Origin: DASQPA01 sp963757335
Lineage (GTDB): Bacteria > Acidobacteriota > Thermoanaerobaculia > Multivoradales > UBA5704
Length of the DNA stretch: 64,000 bases
Reading direction: 5' to 3'
NCBI GenBank assembly: GCA_963757335.1
Contig: CAVWRJ010000010.1
Location: 142,736 to 206,735 of the forward strand
Positions 25,602-36,960 of the stretch are shown piece after piece. Position 1 is the first letter of the stretch; each line of letters starts with the position of its first letter. Below the pieces are notes generated by a model that did not search any database, was not told the DNA's origin, and saw only the letters and a list, made by a program, of their open reading frames with translations. Both the position numbers and the translations under genes were made by a program.

Positions 25602-26757
25602 ATGACCCGGCCCCTCACCCTGTTCACCCTGCTGTTTTTCCTCCTCGTCCTCTCCCCATCCGCCAACGCCCACGAGCTCGGCACCATCCAGGTCTACGTC
25701 ACCTTCCACCCGGGTGGCACCTGGCAGGTGGACGTGGCGATCGACGAGGAGCACATCCCGAAGCTGCCAGTCCGTCCGTCCGGCCGGCGAGACCCGGTAT
25801 GGACCGCTCGCCGGGCTCACCCCGGAGCTGCGAGACCGACTGGGGATCTTCCTCTCCGCCCTCGCCGACCGCTCCGCCCTCGCCTTCGACGGCTGGCCGG
25901 CGACACCCGAGAGCCTCTCGGTCGACCGCCCGGCTCCCCCCGCCGACGATCCCTTCGCGCCGCTGCCGAAGGTCACCCTCCATCTCAAAGGAGCCATCCC
26001 CCCCGGCGCCCGGGCCGCCACCTTCTCGACCACTCTCCCGGTCGGCACCTATCCCCTGGCCTTCGTCAACGAGGGGGACCCCGCGCCCTCCCGGCGCTGG
26101 CAGCAGGGGGGCCCGAAGGGAGAGGCCGGCGAGCCCTTCCCGCTCTCCCCGCGGGTGGTCCCGCCTCCCCGCGGCCAGGTGGCCCTCCGCTACCTCGGCC
26201 TGGGCTTCCGGCGCATCCTCCCCCAGGGGACCGAGCAGATCCTCTTCATCCTCGGGGTCTTCCTCTGGGGCCGGGGCGCGAAGCCGCTCCTCGCCCAGCT
26301 GACCGCGTTCACCGCCGGCTTCACCCTCGTCTCGGCGGCCGCGGTCTTCGGCTCGTTCGGCTCCTTCAGCTCTTTCGGCGTGGCGCCGCGCTTCGTCGAG
26401 CCGGCGATCGCCCTCTCGATCCTCTACGTGGCCCTGGCGAGCCTCCTCTCCCGCCGACCCCAACCGGTCCAGATCGCCCTCGTCACCCTCTCCGGGCTCG
26501 GGCTCTTCCATGGCCTGGCCTTCGCCGGAACCCTGCGCGCCCTGGCGCCCCCGCGGGCCGTCCTGGCGACCGCCCTCTTCGGCTTCGACCTCGGAATCCT
26601 GGGCGGCCTCCTCGCCGTGCTCGCCGCCGCCGCCCTCCTAGTGGGACTCCCCTACCGGGACCGACGCTGGTACCACCACCGGGTGGTGATCCCCGCCTCC
26701 CTCGCCATGGCGACGCTCGGGCTCTACTGGTCGATCGAACGAATCTTCCTGCCGTAA
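25602..26757 (+). CDS. HupE/UreJ-like membrane protein, frameshifted near the N-terminus
   Basis: Reads MTRPLTLFTLLFFLLVLSPS (signal peptide), then HELGTIQVYVTFHPGGTWQV in frame to about 25780, after which the frame must shift by one base to continue GETRYGPLAGLTPELRDRLG and run to a TAA at 26755-26757. The indel lies in the GTCCGTCCGTCC tandem at about 25770-25785. The C-terminal half has six or more transmembrane helices with HupE/UreJ-2 features: LPQGTEQILFILGVFLWG, LLAQLTAFTAGFTLVS, FVEPAIALSILYVAL, LGLFHGLAFAGTL and LFGFDLGILG. HupE/UreJ proteins are thought to move nickel or other metals, but this longer variant with an exported N-domain is uncharacterised. Confidence 0.75.
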
Positions 26758-26815
26758 GGAGTCGCTTCACGCGCCGATTTGGCGTTTTGCGGACCCGTCG
26801 CCTCATCTCCCCCGT

Positions 26816-26844
26816 TTGACATCCCACCGCCCCCCTGCCATCAT
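26816..26844 (+). promoter_or_regulatory. Putative promoter of the suf regulon
   Basis: TTGACA at 26816-26821 is a perfect -35 box; CATCAT at 26839-26844 after 17 bases is a weak -10. It sits in the 138-base gap after the HupE-like gene and 52 bases before the Rrf2 start. An Rrf2 binding site could overlap it, but I did not identify one. Confidence 0.45.
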
Positions 26845-26895
26845 CGGGAATCGGGACCTGCCAGCGGTCCTGTTTACCTTCGTGGGGGCCGTAGC

Positions 26896-27393
26896 ATGAT
26901 CAGGATCACCCGGCAGACGGACTATGGGATCGTTCTTCTGACCCATATGGCCGCCGATCTGGCGCGGCGCTACAACGCGCCCGAGGTGGCGGCGGAGGTC
27001 CATCTGCCGTTGCCGATGGTGTCGAAGATCCTGAAGCTGCTGACCCGGGAGGGGCTCCTCGCGTCGCACCGCGGCACCAAGGGGGGCTACAGCCTGGCCC
27101 GCCACCCGGAGGAGATCTCCATGGCGGAGATCGTCGCCGCTTTAGAAGGGCCGGTCGCCATCGTCGAGTGCATCGACGAGAGCTCCGGATGCACCTACCA
27201 GCCCACCTGCCGGGTGCGCACCAACTGGCAGCGGATCAACGACGCCCTGCGGACGGCTTTAGCCGGCATCTCGCTCGCCGAGATGACCCACCCGTCCGGC
27301 CGCCTGGTGACCCTGGGGGATCGGCCCATGCCGGCAATATCGGCCATACCGGCCGTACCGTCCGCGCCGGCGCCGCAGCAACCCCAGAACTGA
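26896..27393 (+). CDS. Rrf2-family Fe-S-sensing regulator of the suf operon
   Basis: 165-residue winged-helix regulator of the Rrf2 group, closest in form to SUF-system regulators (TIGR02944-like). MIRITRQTDYGIVLLTHMA starts the HTH; VHLPLPMVSKILKLLTREGL is the recognition helix; HRGTKGGYSLAR is the wing. Near residue 94 ECIDESSGCTYQPTC gives three cysteines spaced C-x6-C-x5-C, the Fe-S ligands in IscR/SufR-type sensors (IscR uses C-x5-C-x5-C). The N-terminal start at 26896 is chosen because the upstream in-frame extension is Pro-rich and outside the family. A 19-base gap to sufB suggests autoregulated co-transcription. The C-terminal Ala/Pro-rich tail is nonconserved. Confidence 0.9.
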   Translation: MIRITRQTDYGIVLLTHMAADLARRYNAPEVAAEVHLPLPMVSKILKLLTREGLLASHRGTKGGYSLARHPEEISMAEIVAALEGPVAIVECIDESSGCTYQPTCRVRTNWQRINDALRTALAGISLAEMTHPSGRLVTLGDRPMPAISAIPAVPSAPAPQQPQN

Positions 27394-27411
27394 GGAAGAG
27401 GCTTACAGACG

Positions 27412-28857
<1,446 letters not shown>

Positions 28858-28911
28858 CCCCGCAAGGGCCCGCGCATGGTGAAATTTTATGGAATGGGAG
28901 AGAACACGAGC

Positions 28912-29727
<816 letters not shown>

Positions 29728-29736
29728 GAGGGCGAC

Positions 29737-31169
29737 ATGGCGACCGAGACCTCTACCTCTGCGACCCTGGCGACCCCTCCGCCGCTCGACGACATGGACA
29801 CGTCGAGCGTCTGGCTGAACGACTTCCGGCGCTTCGCGCGAAGAGCGGGCCGAGATCGCGACCGAGCCTCGCTTCGTCTCCCGGCTCCGGGGGGAGGCGA
29901 TCGAGCGCTTCTCCGAGATCGGCTTCCCCTCGACCCGGCAGGAGCAGTGGCGGGCGACCAACGTGGCCCCCCTCGTCCGCACGCGGTATCGGCTGCCGGC
30001 GCGCGGAGCGGCGAACGTCGACGCAGCGGCCGTCTCCCCTCACACCTGGGAGGCCGCGGCCACCCTGGTCTTCGTCGACGGCCGGTTCGCGCCCGCTCTG
30101 TCCGCGCGGGGGGAGCTGCCGGCCGGGGTCTTCGCCGGCAGCCTCGCCGAGGCCCTGGCGACGGTGCCGGAGAAGGTCGAGCCCTGGCTCGGCCGGCAGG
30201 CGAGCTTCGCCCAGCATGCCTTCGTCGCCTTCAATTCGGCGTTCTTTACCGACGGCGCCTTCCTCTGGCTGCCGCGCGGGACGGTGATCGAGCGGCCCCT
30301 CCATCTGCTCTTTCTGGCCAGTGCGGCGAGCGGCGGAGACCTGCCGGTCGCCAGCTTCCCGCGCAACCTGATCGTCGCCGGGGAGTCGAGCCAGGTGCGG
30401 GTCGTCGAGACCTATGCCGCAGTCTCCGGGGCGGGCCCCGGAGAGGGCCCGGGGACGGCCCCCCAGGTCTACTTCACCTGTCCGGTGACCGAGATCGACG
30501 CCGGTCCCAACTCGAACGTCGACCACTACAAGGTGCAGCGCGAGAGCCATGCCGCCTTCCACATGGCGACCTTCGCTCTGCGCCAAGAGCGTGGCTCGGC
30601 CCTCTCCTCGCACTCGATCTCGCTCGGCGGCGCCCTGGTGCGCAACGACGTCAACGCCCTTCTGGACGGCGAGGGGAGCGACACGATCTCTGAACGGCCT
30701 CTACATGATCGGCGGCCGGCAGTTCGTCGACCACCACATGCGGGTCGAGCACGCCAAGCCCCACTGCACGAGCCACGAGCTCTTCAAGGGGGTGCTGGAC
30801 GGCCAGGCGCGCTCGGTCTTCAACGGCCTCATCCACGTCCGCCACGGGGCGCAGAAGACCGACGCCAAGCAGTCGAACAGAAACCTTCTGCTCTCCAAGG
30901 ACGCGGTCGCCAACTCCAACCCGCAGCTCGAAATCTTCGCCGACGACGTCAAGTGCACCCACGGCTCGACCGTCGGGCAGCTGGACGACGACGCGATCTT
31001 CTACCTGCGCTCGCGGGGCATCGGTGCCGAGGCGGCGCGGAGCCTCCTGACCTACGCCTTCGCCTCCGACATCGTCGAGCGGATCAAGGTCGAGCCGGTA
31101 CGCAAGGATCTCGAAGAGTTCCTCTTCGCGGCCCTCCCCAAGGGCGAGGTGGTCCGCCAGGCGGTCTAG
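29737..31169 (+). CDS. sufD: SufD scaffold subunit, two apparent single-base insertions
   Basis: The protein is recovered only by joining three frames. It starts MATETSTSATLATPPPLDDM and reads SVWLNDFRRFAR; an extra base at about 29837-29845 shifts to RAEIATEPRFVSRLRGEA, then RQEQWRATNVAPLVRTRYRL and FNSAFFTDGAFLWLPRGTVI. A second extra base at about 30686-30692 leads into LNGLYMIGGRQFVDHHMRVE, SNRNLLLSKDAVANSNPQL, and HGSTVGQLDDDAIFYLRSRG, the SufD core with the conserved His. Reconstructed length is about 476 residues, suitable for SufD. Since SufD is needed for the complex, and sufB and sufC are intact, sequencing error is more probable than decay. Confidence 0.9.
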
Positions 31170-31173
31170 AAAG

Positions 31174-32483
31174 ATGTCCCTGACCGCCGAGCGCGAACCC
31201 ACGCAGGTACCCACGCTGGTACGAGATACCGTCGCCCCGCCGTTCGATCTCGACCGGGTGCGCGCCGACTTTCCCATCCTCGCCGAGGAGATTCACGGCC
31301 ACCCCCTGGTCTACCTCGACAGCGCCGCCTCGGCCCAGAAGCCGCAGGCGGTGATCGCGGCGATCACCGCCTGCCTCGCCTCCGGCTACGCCAACATCCA
31401 CCGCGGGGTGCACTCCCTCTCGCAGCGGGCGACCGACACCTACGAGGGGGCGCGAACGCGGGTGCAGCGGTTCTTGAACGCCCCGTCGGCGGACGAGGTG
31501 ATCTTCGTCCGCGGCACGACCGAGGCGATCAACCTGGTGGCGGAGAGCTACGGGCGGCCGCGGCTGGGGCCCGGCGACGAGGTCCTGATCACCGAGCTCG
31601 AGCACCACTCGAACCTCGTCCCCTGGCAGCGGCTCTGCGCGGCGACCGGGGCGACCCTCCGGGTGGCGCCGATCGACGACCGCGGGGTCGTGATCCCCGA
31701 GGAGTACGCCCGCCGGCTCTCCCCGCAGACCCGGATCGTCGCCCTGGCGCACGTCTCGAACGCTCTGGGGACGATCCTCCCGGTGCGCGAGATGGCGGAT
31801 CTGGCGCACGCGGCGGGGGCGCCCGGGACGCCGGGGATCCGGGGGCGATCGTGGTGGTCGACGGCGCTCAGTCGGCGCCCCATCTGCCGGTCGACGTCCA
31901 GGCGCTCGGCTGCGACTTCTTCGCCTTCTCCGGCCACAAGGTCTGCGGGCCGAGCGGCATCGGCATCCTCTGGGGGCGCTCCGCGCTGCTCGCCGAAATG
32001 CCCCCCTGGCAGTCGGGCGGCGGGATGATCCGCTCGGTCCGTTTGACCAGCACCGAGTACGCGCCGCCGCCGGCCCGCTTCGAGGCCGGCACCCCGGCGA
32101 TCGAGGGGGCGGCGGGGCTCGCCGCTGCCCTCGACTACCTGGACGCGATCGGCCGGGAGAACATCGCCGCCTGGGAGGGGACCCTCCTCGCCTACGCGGT
32201 GGAGCGCCTGGCGGCGATCCCCGGCCTGCGCTTCATCGGCACCGCGCCGGAGCGGGCGGCGGTCCTCTCCTTCACTCTCGCGGGCGTCCACCCGCACGAC
32301 ATCGGCACGATCCTCGACGGCCGGGGGATCGCCATCCGCGCCGGGCACCACTGCGCCCAGCCGGTCATGGAGCGCTTCGGGGTGCCCGCCACGGCGCGCG
32401 CCTCGTTCGCTTTCTACAACACGCTCGCCGAGGTGGACGCGCTCGCCGCCGCCCTGGCCGCCGTGCGCGAGCTGTTCGGGTGA
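31174..32483 (+). CDS. sufS: SufS cysteine desulfurase, one apparent single-base deletion
   Basis: PLP-dependent desulfurase that gives persulfide sulfur to SufU. The N-terminal frame carries FPILAEEIHGHPLVYLDSAA, the group II hallmark GVHSLSQRATD, and ITELEHHSNLVPW. At the G5 run 31841-31845 the frame breaks; restoring one G continues GAIVVVDGAQSAPHLPVDVQ. Downstream FFAFSGHKVCGPSGIGILWG has the PLP lysine (SGHK), and IRAGHHCAQPVMERFG has the catalytic cysteine in the SufS-type loop. Reconstructed protein about 437 residues. It is 4 bases downstream of sufD and 13 upstream of sufU. Confidence 0.92.
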
Positions 32484-32496
32484 AGGAGAATCGTCG

Positions 32497-32959
32497 ATGA
32501 GCGACCTGCGCGACCTCTACCAGGAGGTCATCCTCGACCACAACCGGCAGCCCCGCAACTTCGGGCCGCTCCCGGGGGCGGACCGCACCGCCGAGGGATC
32601 GAACCCGCTCTGCGGCGACCAGGTGAAGGTCTTCTTTGAAGCTGAACGGCGACATTCTGGAGGCGGTGGCCTTCGAGGGCGCCGGCTGCGCCATCTCGAC
32701 CGCCTCCGCCTCCCTGATGACCGAGGCCCTGGCCGGCAAGACCACGGCCGAGGCGCGCGCCCTCTTCGACCGCTTCCACGCCCTGTTGACGGTGGGGGGA
32801 CCTGCCGATCCTGCCGGGGACGACGATCTCCGGGGGGAGGCCCTCGGCAAGCTCGCCGTCTTCACCGGGGTGCGCGAGTTCCCCATGCGGGTCAAGTGCG
32901 CCACCCTCGCCTGGCACACCCTGAAGGCGGCCCTCGACGGGCCCGAGGAGAGCCGATGA
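32497..32959 (+). CDS. sufU: SufU sulfur-acceptor protein, one apparent single-base insertion
   Basis: Zinc-dependent SufU-type acceptor. MSDLRDLYQEVILDHNRQPR and NPLCGDQVKVF are in the first frame; an extra T in TTT at 32635-32637 shifts it, and removing that base gives VKVFLKLNGDILEAVAFEG. Then GAGCAISTASASLMTEALAG and MRVKCATLAWHTLKAAL follow to a TGA at 32957-32959. The three cysteines (CGD, GC-A, KC-A) are the zinc/sulfur ligands. The loop typical of SufU versus IscU is present between the second and third cysteines. About 153 residues when repaired. sufT starts in the overlapping ATGA. Confidence 0.9.
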
Positions 32960-33318
32960 GCGACCCCGAAACCTCCCCGCTCCCCCCTGCCGCTCTCGCC
33001 AGCGCTCTCCCCGCCGACGAGATCGAGAACGGCGTCGTCGAGGCCTTGAAGACGGTCTTCGACCCCGAGATCCCGGTCAACATCTACGAGCTGGGCCTGG
33101 TCTACGACGTCGACGTTCAGGCGAGCGGCGAGGTCAAGATTTCCATGACCCTGACCTCGCCCGCCTGCCCGGTGGCCGGCTCGCTGCCGGGAGAGGTCCA
33201 GGCCAAGGTCGAGAAGGTGCCGGGCGTCACCCGGGCCGAGATCGAGCTGGTCTGGGAGCCCGCCTGGAACCCCAGCCTGATGTCCGAGGCGGCGCGGCTG
33301 CAGCTCGGGATGTTCTAG
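32956..33318 (+). CDS. sufT: SufT / MIP18-family Fe-S assembly factor
   Basis: 120-residue DUF59 (MIP18) protein: VVEALKTVFDPEIPVNIYEL near 29, GLVYDVDVQASGEVKISMTL, TSPACPVAGSLPGEV with the conserved cysteine near 76, then VTRAEIELVWEPAWNPSLMS. SufT helps mature Fe-S proteins in Firmicutes and Actinobacteria and commonly closes suf operons. Its start (ATG 32956) overlaps the sufU stop by the ATGA arrangement, so it is translationally coupled. The first ~20 residues are Pro/Ala-rich and nonconserved. Confidence 0.9.
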   Translation: MSDPETSPLPPAALASALPADEIENGVVEALKTVFDPEIPVNIYELGLVYDVDVQASGEVKISMTLTSPACPVAGSLPGEVQAKVEKVPGVTRAEIELVWEPAWNPSLMSEAARLQLGMF

Positions 33319-33440
33319 CTAGAGGCGCTGGAGTTTGACCGACGAAAGCGGATAGCGAGGGGTCCGGCGCAAAGCCTATCCTCCCTCTTGTCGACGCCCC
33401 GCGAGAGCAGCGCCGGCAGAAACGAGGGAGAGACACCACC

Positions 33441-34511
33441 ATGCTCGACGAACGTGAGTGCTGGGAGGCGGTCCAGAAGCGCGACGGGGGCCAGGATGGC
33501 CGCTTCTATTTCGGGGTCGTGACGACCGGAGTCTACTGCCGGCCCTCCTGCCCCGCCCGCCGGCCGCGGCGCGAGAACGTCCGCTTCTACACGGCGCCCG
33601 AAGAGGCGGAGGGGGATGGCCTGCGGGCCTGCCTGCGCTGCCGCCCCAGGGAGACTGGAGAGGAGACGAGGGCGAAGATGGGGGAGATCTGCGATTTCAT
33701 CCGCAGCCACGCTCTCCTCGGCGAGCCGCTGACCCTGGACGTCTTGAGCCGCCGGGCGGGGATGACCCCCTTCCGCTTCCAGCGTGTCTTTCGGGCTGCT
33801 CTCGGGGTCACGCCCCGCCAATATCTCCAGGCCTGCCGTTTCGAGGCCCTCAAACGGAACCTGCGGAGCGGAGAATCGGTGACGGACGCGATCTACGAGT
33901 CCGGCTTCGGCTCCAGCAGCCGGGTCTATGAGCAGACCGACGCCCGGCTCGGGATGACCCCGGCCGAGTACCAGGCCGGCGGCCGGAATCTTGCGATCTC
34001 CTGCGCCTCCTTTTCAAGCCCGTTGGGCCGGCTGATGGTGGCCGCCACCGATCGCGGCCTCTGCTTCGTCCAGTTCGGCGAGTCGCACGAGGATCTCCTC
34101 GCGGAACTCCAGAAGGAGTATCCGGAGGCGGCGATCGAGACCCTGGAGGCGCCCTTCGACGCCCCGTTCGACCGCTACGTGGAAGCGCTCCGCAGCTACT
34201 TGGCGGGCGAGCCGCCGCACCTCGACCTGCCGGTCGCCGTCCGCGCCTCGGCCTTCGAGCTCAAGGTGTGGAACTACCTGCAGTCGATCCCCTACGCCGA
34301 GCAGCGCTCCTACTCCGCCGTGGCCGCCGGCATCGGCCAACCCGCCGCGGCCCGCGCCGTGGCCCGCGCCTGCGCCGCCAACCGGGTGGCCCTCGTCATT
34401 CCCTGCCACCGGGTGATCCGCGCCAGCGGCGACCCCGGAGGCTACCGCTGGGGCCTCGACCGCAAGCGCCGGCTTTTAGGCCTGGAACTGGGGCACCCGC
34501 CGCAGGCGTAG
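33441..34511 (+). CDS. ada: Ada: bifunctional DNA methylphosphotriester/O6-methylguanine repair protein and activator
   Basis: 356 residues with all three Ada parts. N-Ada zinc site: VYCRPSCPARRPRRENVRFY (Cys33, Cys37) and LRACLRCRPRE give four cysteine ligands; Cys33 is the methyl acceptor from phosphotriesters. AraC-type helix-turn-helix at about 85-180 (LDVLSRRAGMTPFRFQRVFR, ATDAIYESGFGSSSR-like VTDAIYESGFGSSSRVYE). The C-terminal MGMT domain has IPYAEQRSYSAVAAGIGQPA and IPCHRVIRASGDPGGYRWG with the alkyl-acceptor Cys. After methylation Ada activates its own gene. Located after the suf operon with its own 122-base upstream region. All catalytic residues are present. Confidence 0.95.
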   Translation: MLDERECWEAVQKRDGGQDGRFYFGVVTTGVYCRPSCPARRPRRENVRFYTAPEEAEGDGLRACLRCRPRETGEETRAKMGEICDFIRSHALLGEPLTLDVLSRRAGMTPFRFQRVFRAALGVTPRQYLQACRFEALKRNLRSGESVTDAIYESGFGSSSRVYEQTDARLGMTPAEYQAGGRNLAISCASFSSPLGRLMVAATDRGLCFVQFGESHEDLLAELQKEYPEAAIETLEAPFDAPFDRYVEALRSYLAGEPPHLDLPVAVRASAFELKVWNYLQSIPYAEQRSYSAVAAGIGQPAAARAVARACAANRVALVIPCHRVIRASGDPGGYRWGLDRKRRLLGLELGHPPQA

Positions 34512-34719
34512 CGGCCGGTCCCTCGCCTGCGATGATCGATCGGAATATCCAAACCTAAATATTAATATTAAAATTGCGCTGGACCGGTGCCGCCCGCCCT
34601 GTCGATCACCGTCGGCGCAATGATCTGTAACAAATCGTTCTGTCCCCTCGCCCATTCTCCAGAAACCGGAGGGCCGTCCTTCTGGCGGGTCTTTAACCGG
34701 TGAAAGGAGATGTTACGCC

Positions 34720-35232
34720 ATGCGTTATTCACGATTCGTTGCCGCCGTCGTCTCCCTGTTGTTCGCCCTGCCGTGCGCCGCACAGGTGGAGGCACGCACC
34801 GCGGGGACCGCCGTCGTCAAGAAGGGCATGACCTGGAAGCTGATCGCGACGAATGCGCCGACCGGAACGATCAAGGTCGGCTGTGTTAATTGTGGCGCCT
34901 ATCAGGGCGATACTCCGTGTACGACGGCGCTCCCCATCCTCTGCATCAACAAGCAGGGAGCGGGATTTCCCCTTCCGGCGAGCGTGATCAATACCGACCA
35001 GTACTACAAGTGGTCCGGCGGTGTCGTCGGGACGACGAGCGCCACGCCGGCGCCCGCGACGCGGACCAATGCGAATGCCCTCTGCGTCAAAGAGTTCGGT
35101 GCCGGTTGGCGGGTGGCGGAATTCCACGACGGCTGGGGCTGGCATTTTCAAGCCTATGGCGGCGTCGGCAATCCGTCCATGCCGTTCTGGGTCGACATCA
35201 ACGATCAGCCCGGTGCGAACTGCTGGCAATAG
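34720..35232 (+). CDS. Exported uncharacterised protein with conserved Cys/Trp motifs
   Basis: 170 residues with a signal peptide (MRYSRFVAAVVSLLFALPCA). The mature part has VGCVNCGAYQGDTPCTTALP and LPILCINKQG, then NTDQYYKWSGG, LCVKEFGAGWRVAEFHDGWG, GWHFQAYGG and FWVDINDQPGANCW. Six or more cysteines suggest disulfides in an extracytoplasmic domain. I recall relatives of the same architecture (GDT-x-C...LPILCI, GWR-x-AEFHDG) in Gram-negative proteomes, without a known role. The 208-base region upstream is A/T-rich and has an AAGGAGA site before the ATG. A function cannot be assigned. Confidence 0.7.
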   Translation: MRYSRFVAAVVSLLFALPCAAQVEARTAGTAVVKKGMTWKLIATNAPTGTIKVGCVNCGAYQGDTPCTTALPILCINKQGAGFPLPASVINTDQYYKWSGGVVGTTSATPAPATRTNANALCVKEFGAGWRVAEFHDGWGWHFQAYGGVGNPSMPFWVDINDQPGANCWQ

Positions 35233-35361
35233 GTGACGACCCAGACTCGGAAGCACAGCGGCGTCCTGCACGCCGCCGTGCTTTTCCGTCGCCCGCCGCA
35301 AACGCTTCAGCCGGCTCCCCCGTAAAACCTCGCAAGCTGTCCTTTCCCCAAAGGAGAATGC

Positions 35362-36246
35362 GTGCGAGATCGGATTCGCCTGCTGTCCCTCGTCGTCACC
35401 GCGACTGTGCTCCTGCTGGCCGGGAGCGCCGTCCTCGTCGTTCTCGGCATCTTCAACGGCTACCTGCACTGGGATCTCTTCAGCCCGGAGATCGAGAAGG
35501 TCCTCTACGGCATCTTCGCGTCGTTCGTGGCCCTGGGTGCCTTCGGCGCGGCGATCAGCTTCGTGCTCGGCATCCAGGAGGTGGTCCTCTCCTTTCGCCG
35601 CCTGACCGATCGCTCAGCAACCGCCGTAGCTCCGCCGGCCGGCGTGGCGTCGCCCGTCTTGCGGCAAACTTCCTGGCGGTTCTACCCGGCGGCGCTGACC
35701 GGTCTCTTGATCCTCCTCGCCCTGACCATCCTCGGCTTCAACTATGCCAACCACCGGGTCCTCGCCCATCGCCTCGAGGTCTTCAAGCTCGTCGTCCGCG
35801 ATCAGATGACTCAGTTGGGGCCCCGCCTCGCGAGCGAGGTCGTTCGCCTCGGAGCGCCGTGCGACAGCTGCGGCACCCCCGCGCTCGAGCAACTCATGAA
35901 GACGTTGCAGAACTTGTCCTTTTGCCGCTCCGCGGTCCTCTACCTTCCCGACCCGGCGGACGCCACGGTTCTCTGGCGCTACCCGCCTACCGCGAGTTGC
36001 TCAACCTGCGAGAAGTACAACCCCGAGCGGTTCTTCATCGCGCGCGATCTCGACCGAGCGGTCCAGCTCGCACTCTCCGGGGACACGGCCTGGGTAGATC
36101 AGATGAACCGCGACCCGATGTTCCACTGGTATCACGTGATCCGCGGCGCCGACGGCAAGAGCCGGGCCGTTTTGGAGATCTGGGGCAATGACCAGGAGAG
36201 TTTCCGCGACTATGAGGCGGGTGCGAAGGCGGCGGCGAAGCGCTGA
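35362..36246 (+). CDS. Membrane protein with cytoplasmic or periplasmic sensor-like domain and two CxxC motifs
   Basis: 294 residues. Three hydrophobic segments at about 7-30, 48-72 and 110-130 (LVVTATVLLLAGSAVLVVLG, YGIFASFVALGAFGAAISF, ALTGLLILLALTILGF). After them a soluble part of ~165 residues holds two C-x2-C pairs, in APCDSCGTPALEQLMK and ASCSTCEKYNPERFF, typical of metal, heme or redox sites. Middle text HRLEVFKLVVRDQMTQLGPR is helical. The start is GTG 35362, 5 bases after AAGGAG; an ATG 4 bases upstream is out of frame. No kinase or methyl-accepting domain, so it may sense without a built-in output. Not recognised as a named family. Confidence 0.65.
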   Translation: MRDRIRLLSLVVTATVLLLAGSAVLVVLGIFNGYLHWDLFSPEIEKVLYGIFASFVALGAFGAAISFVLGIQEVVLSFRRLTDRSATAVAPPAGVASPVLRQTSWRFYPAALTGLLILLALTILGFNYANHRVLAHRLEVFKLVVRDQMTQLGPRLASEVVRLGAPCDSCGTPALEQLMKTLQNLSFCRSAVLYLPDPADATVLWRYPPTASCSTCEKYNPERFFIARDLDRAVQLALSGDTAWVDQMNRDPMFHWYHVIRGADGKSRAVLEIWGNDQESFRDYEAGAKAAAKR

Positions 36247-36446
36247 GGGGTTGGACCAGGAGTGGCTGCGCACGGGCGGGTCCTGTAGAAGCGGGGAAAC
36301 GTCCTCCCGTCCTCGTCCGTCTAATACTATAGATCGGTTGTTGTGGGGAATCGTCTCGTCAGGAAGTGGACAGGCGGTGGCGGTGCGGCGTTCATATCGT
36401 CGTCGTTCCCAACCTCCATAGCGAACCCAAACAGAGAGAGGCTACG

Positions 36447-36764
36447 ATGATTCAGGTAATCAGGCAGGCCAGAATAGTGGTTAGCGCTGGTGGCGGTGGC
36501 GAATACGATGTCACTCCTGGAAATCCGAACACTTCTACCTTTGACATCGGCGACAGGTTGATGCCAGATCCATCATGGCGCTGTGTTGCCGCTTGGTGGC
36601 ATGTGAGCGACGCCATTGAGGCGCTGCAACATTTTCACCAGATCGATGTAGCCCCAAGGAAAGTAGGGGCTGATCTGTCCGATGTCGATCTGACCGTAAG
36701 GGCATGGACTGCGGGGCAGATTCAGATCGCAGTCTCAGCTGTTTACGAGGCCGACGTCGAGTAG
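36447..36764 (+). CDS. Hypothetical protein, 105 aa
   Basis: Predicted cytoplasmic protein starting MIQVIRQARIVVSAGGGGEY, with AAWWHVSDAIEALQHFHQID and LSDVDLTVRAWTAGQIQIAV. No signal peptide, transmembrane segment or known motif. The ATG at 36447 follows AGAGAGAGG and is preferred over an in-frame ATG at 36366. Base composition is lower in GC than the surrounding core genes, in keeping with the accessory stretch 36.2-38.4 kb. A perfect stem-loop terminator is downstream. Function unknown. Confidence 0.55.
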   Translation: MIQVIRQARIVVSAGGGGEYDVTPGNPNTSTFDIGDRLMPDPSWRCVAAWWHVSDAIEALQHFHQIDVAPRKVGADLSDVDLTVRAWTAGQIQIAVSAVYEADVE

Positions 36765-36890
36765 CGGAGGGCGACCGCCCGCTCAATAGCGCCCTCTTGC
36801 GCAACTAGGCGAGTTCTCTCGTGCCTCAATGGTGATGACAAAGTCCCGGACGCGCTGCCGAAGGCAGCGACGGTACTCACGACGCCAGCC

Positions 36891-36914
36891 CCGCCGGAGA
36901 TAAATCTCCGGCGG
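36891..36914. terminator. Perfect stem-loop between convergent genes
   Basis: CCGCCGGAGAT at 36891-36901 and ATCTCCGGCGG at 36904-36914 form an 11-bp perfect stem with only AA between them. It lies between the convergent hypothetical gene (ending 36764) and the VOC gene (ending 36961), so it could end transcription from either side. There is no long T tract, so it may work as an intrinsic terminator only weakly. Confidence 0.55.
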
Positions 36915-36960
36915 AGTCTCCCCAGGACAACAGCTCGGGCCCTACCACCAAGCGCCCGAG

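Noticed and set aside
30549..31169. Independent short SufD-like gene
   Set aside because: Third segment of one sufD broken by an indel.
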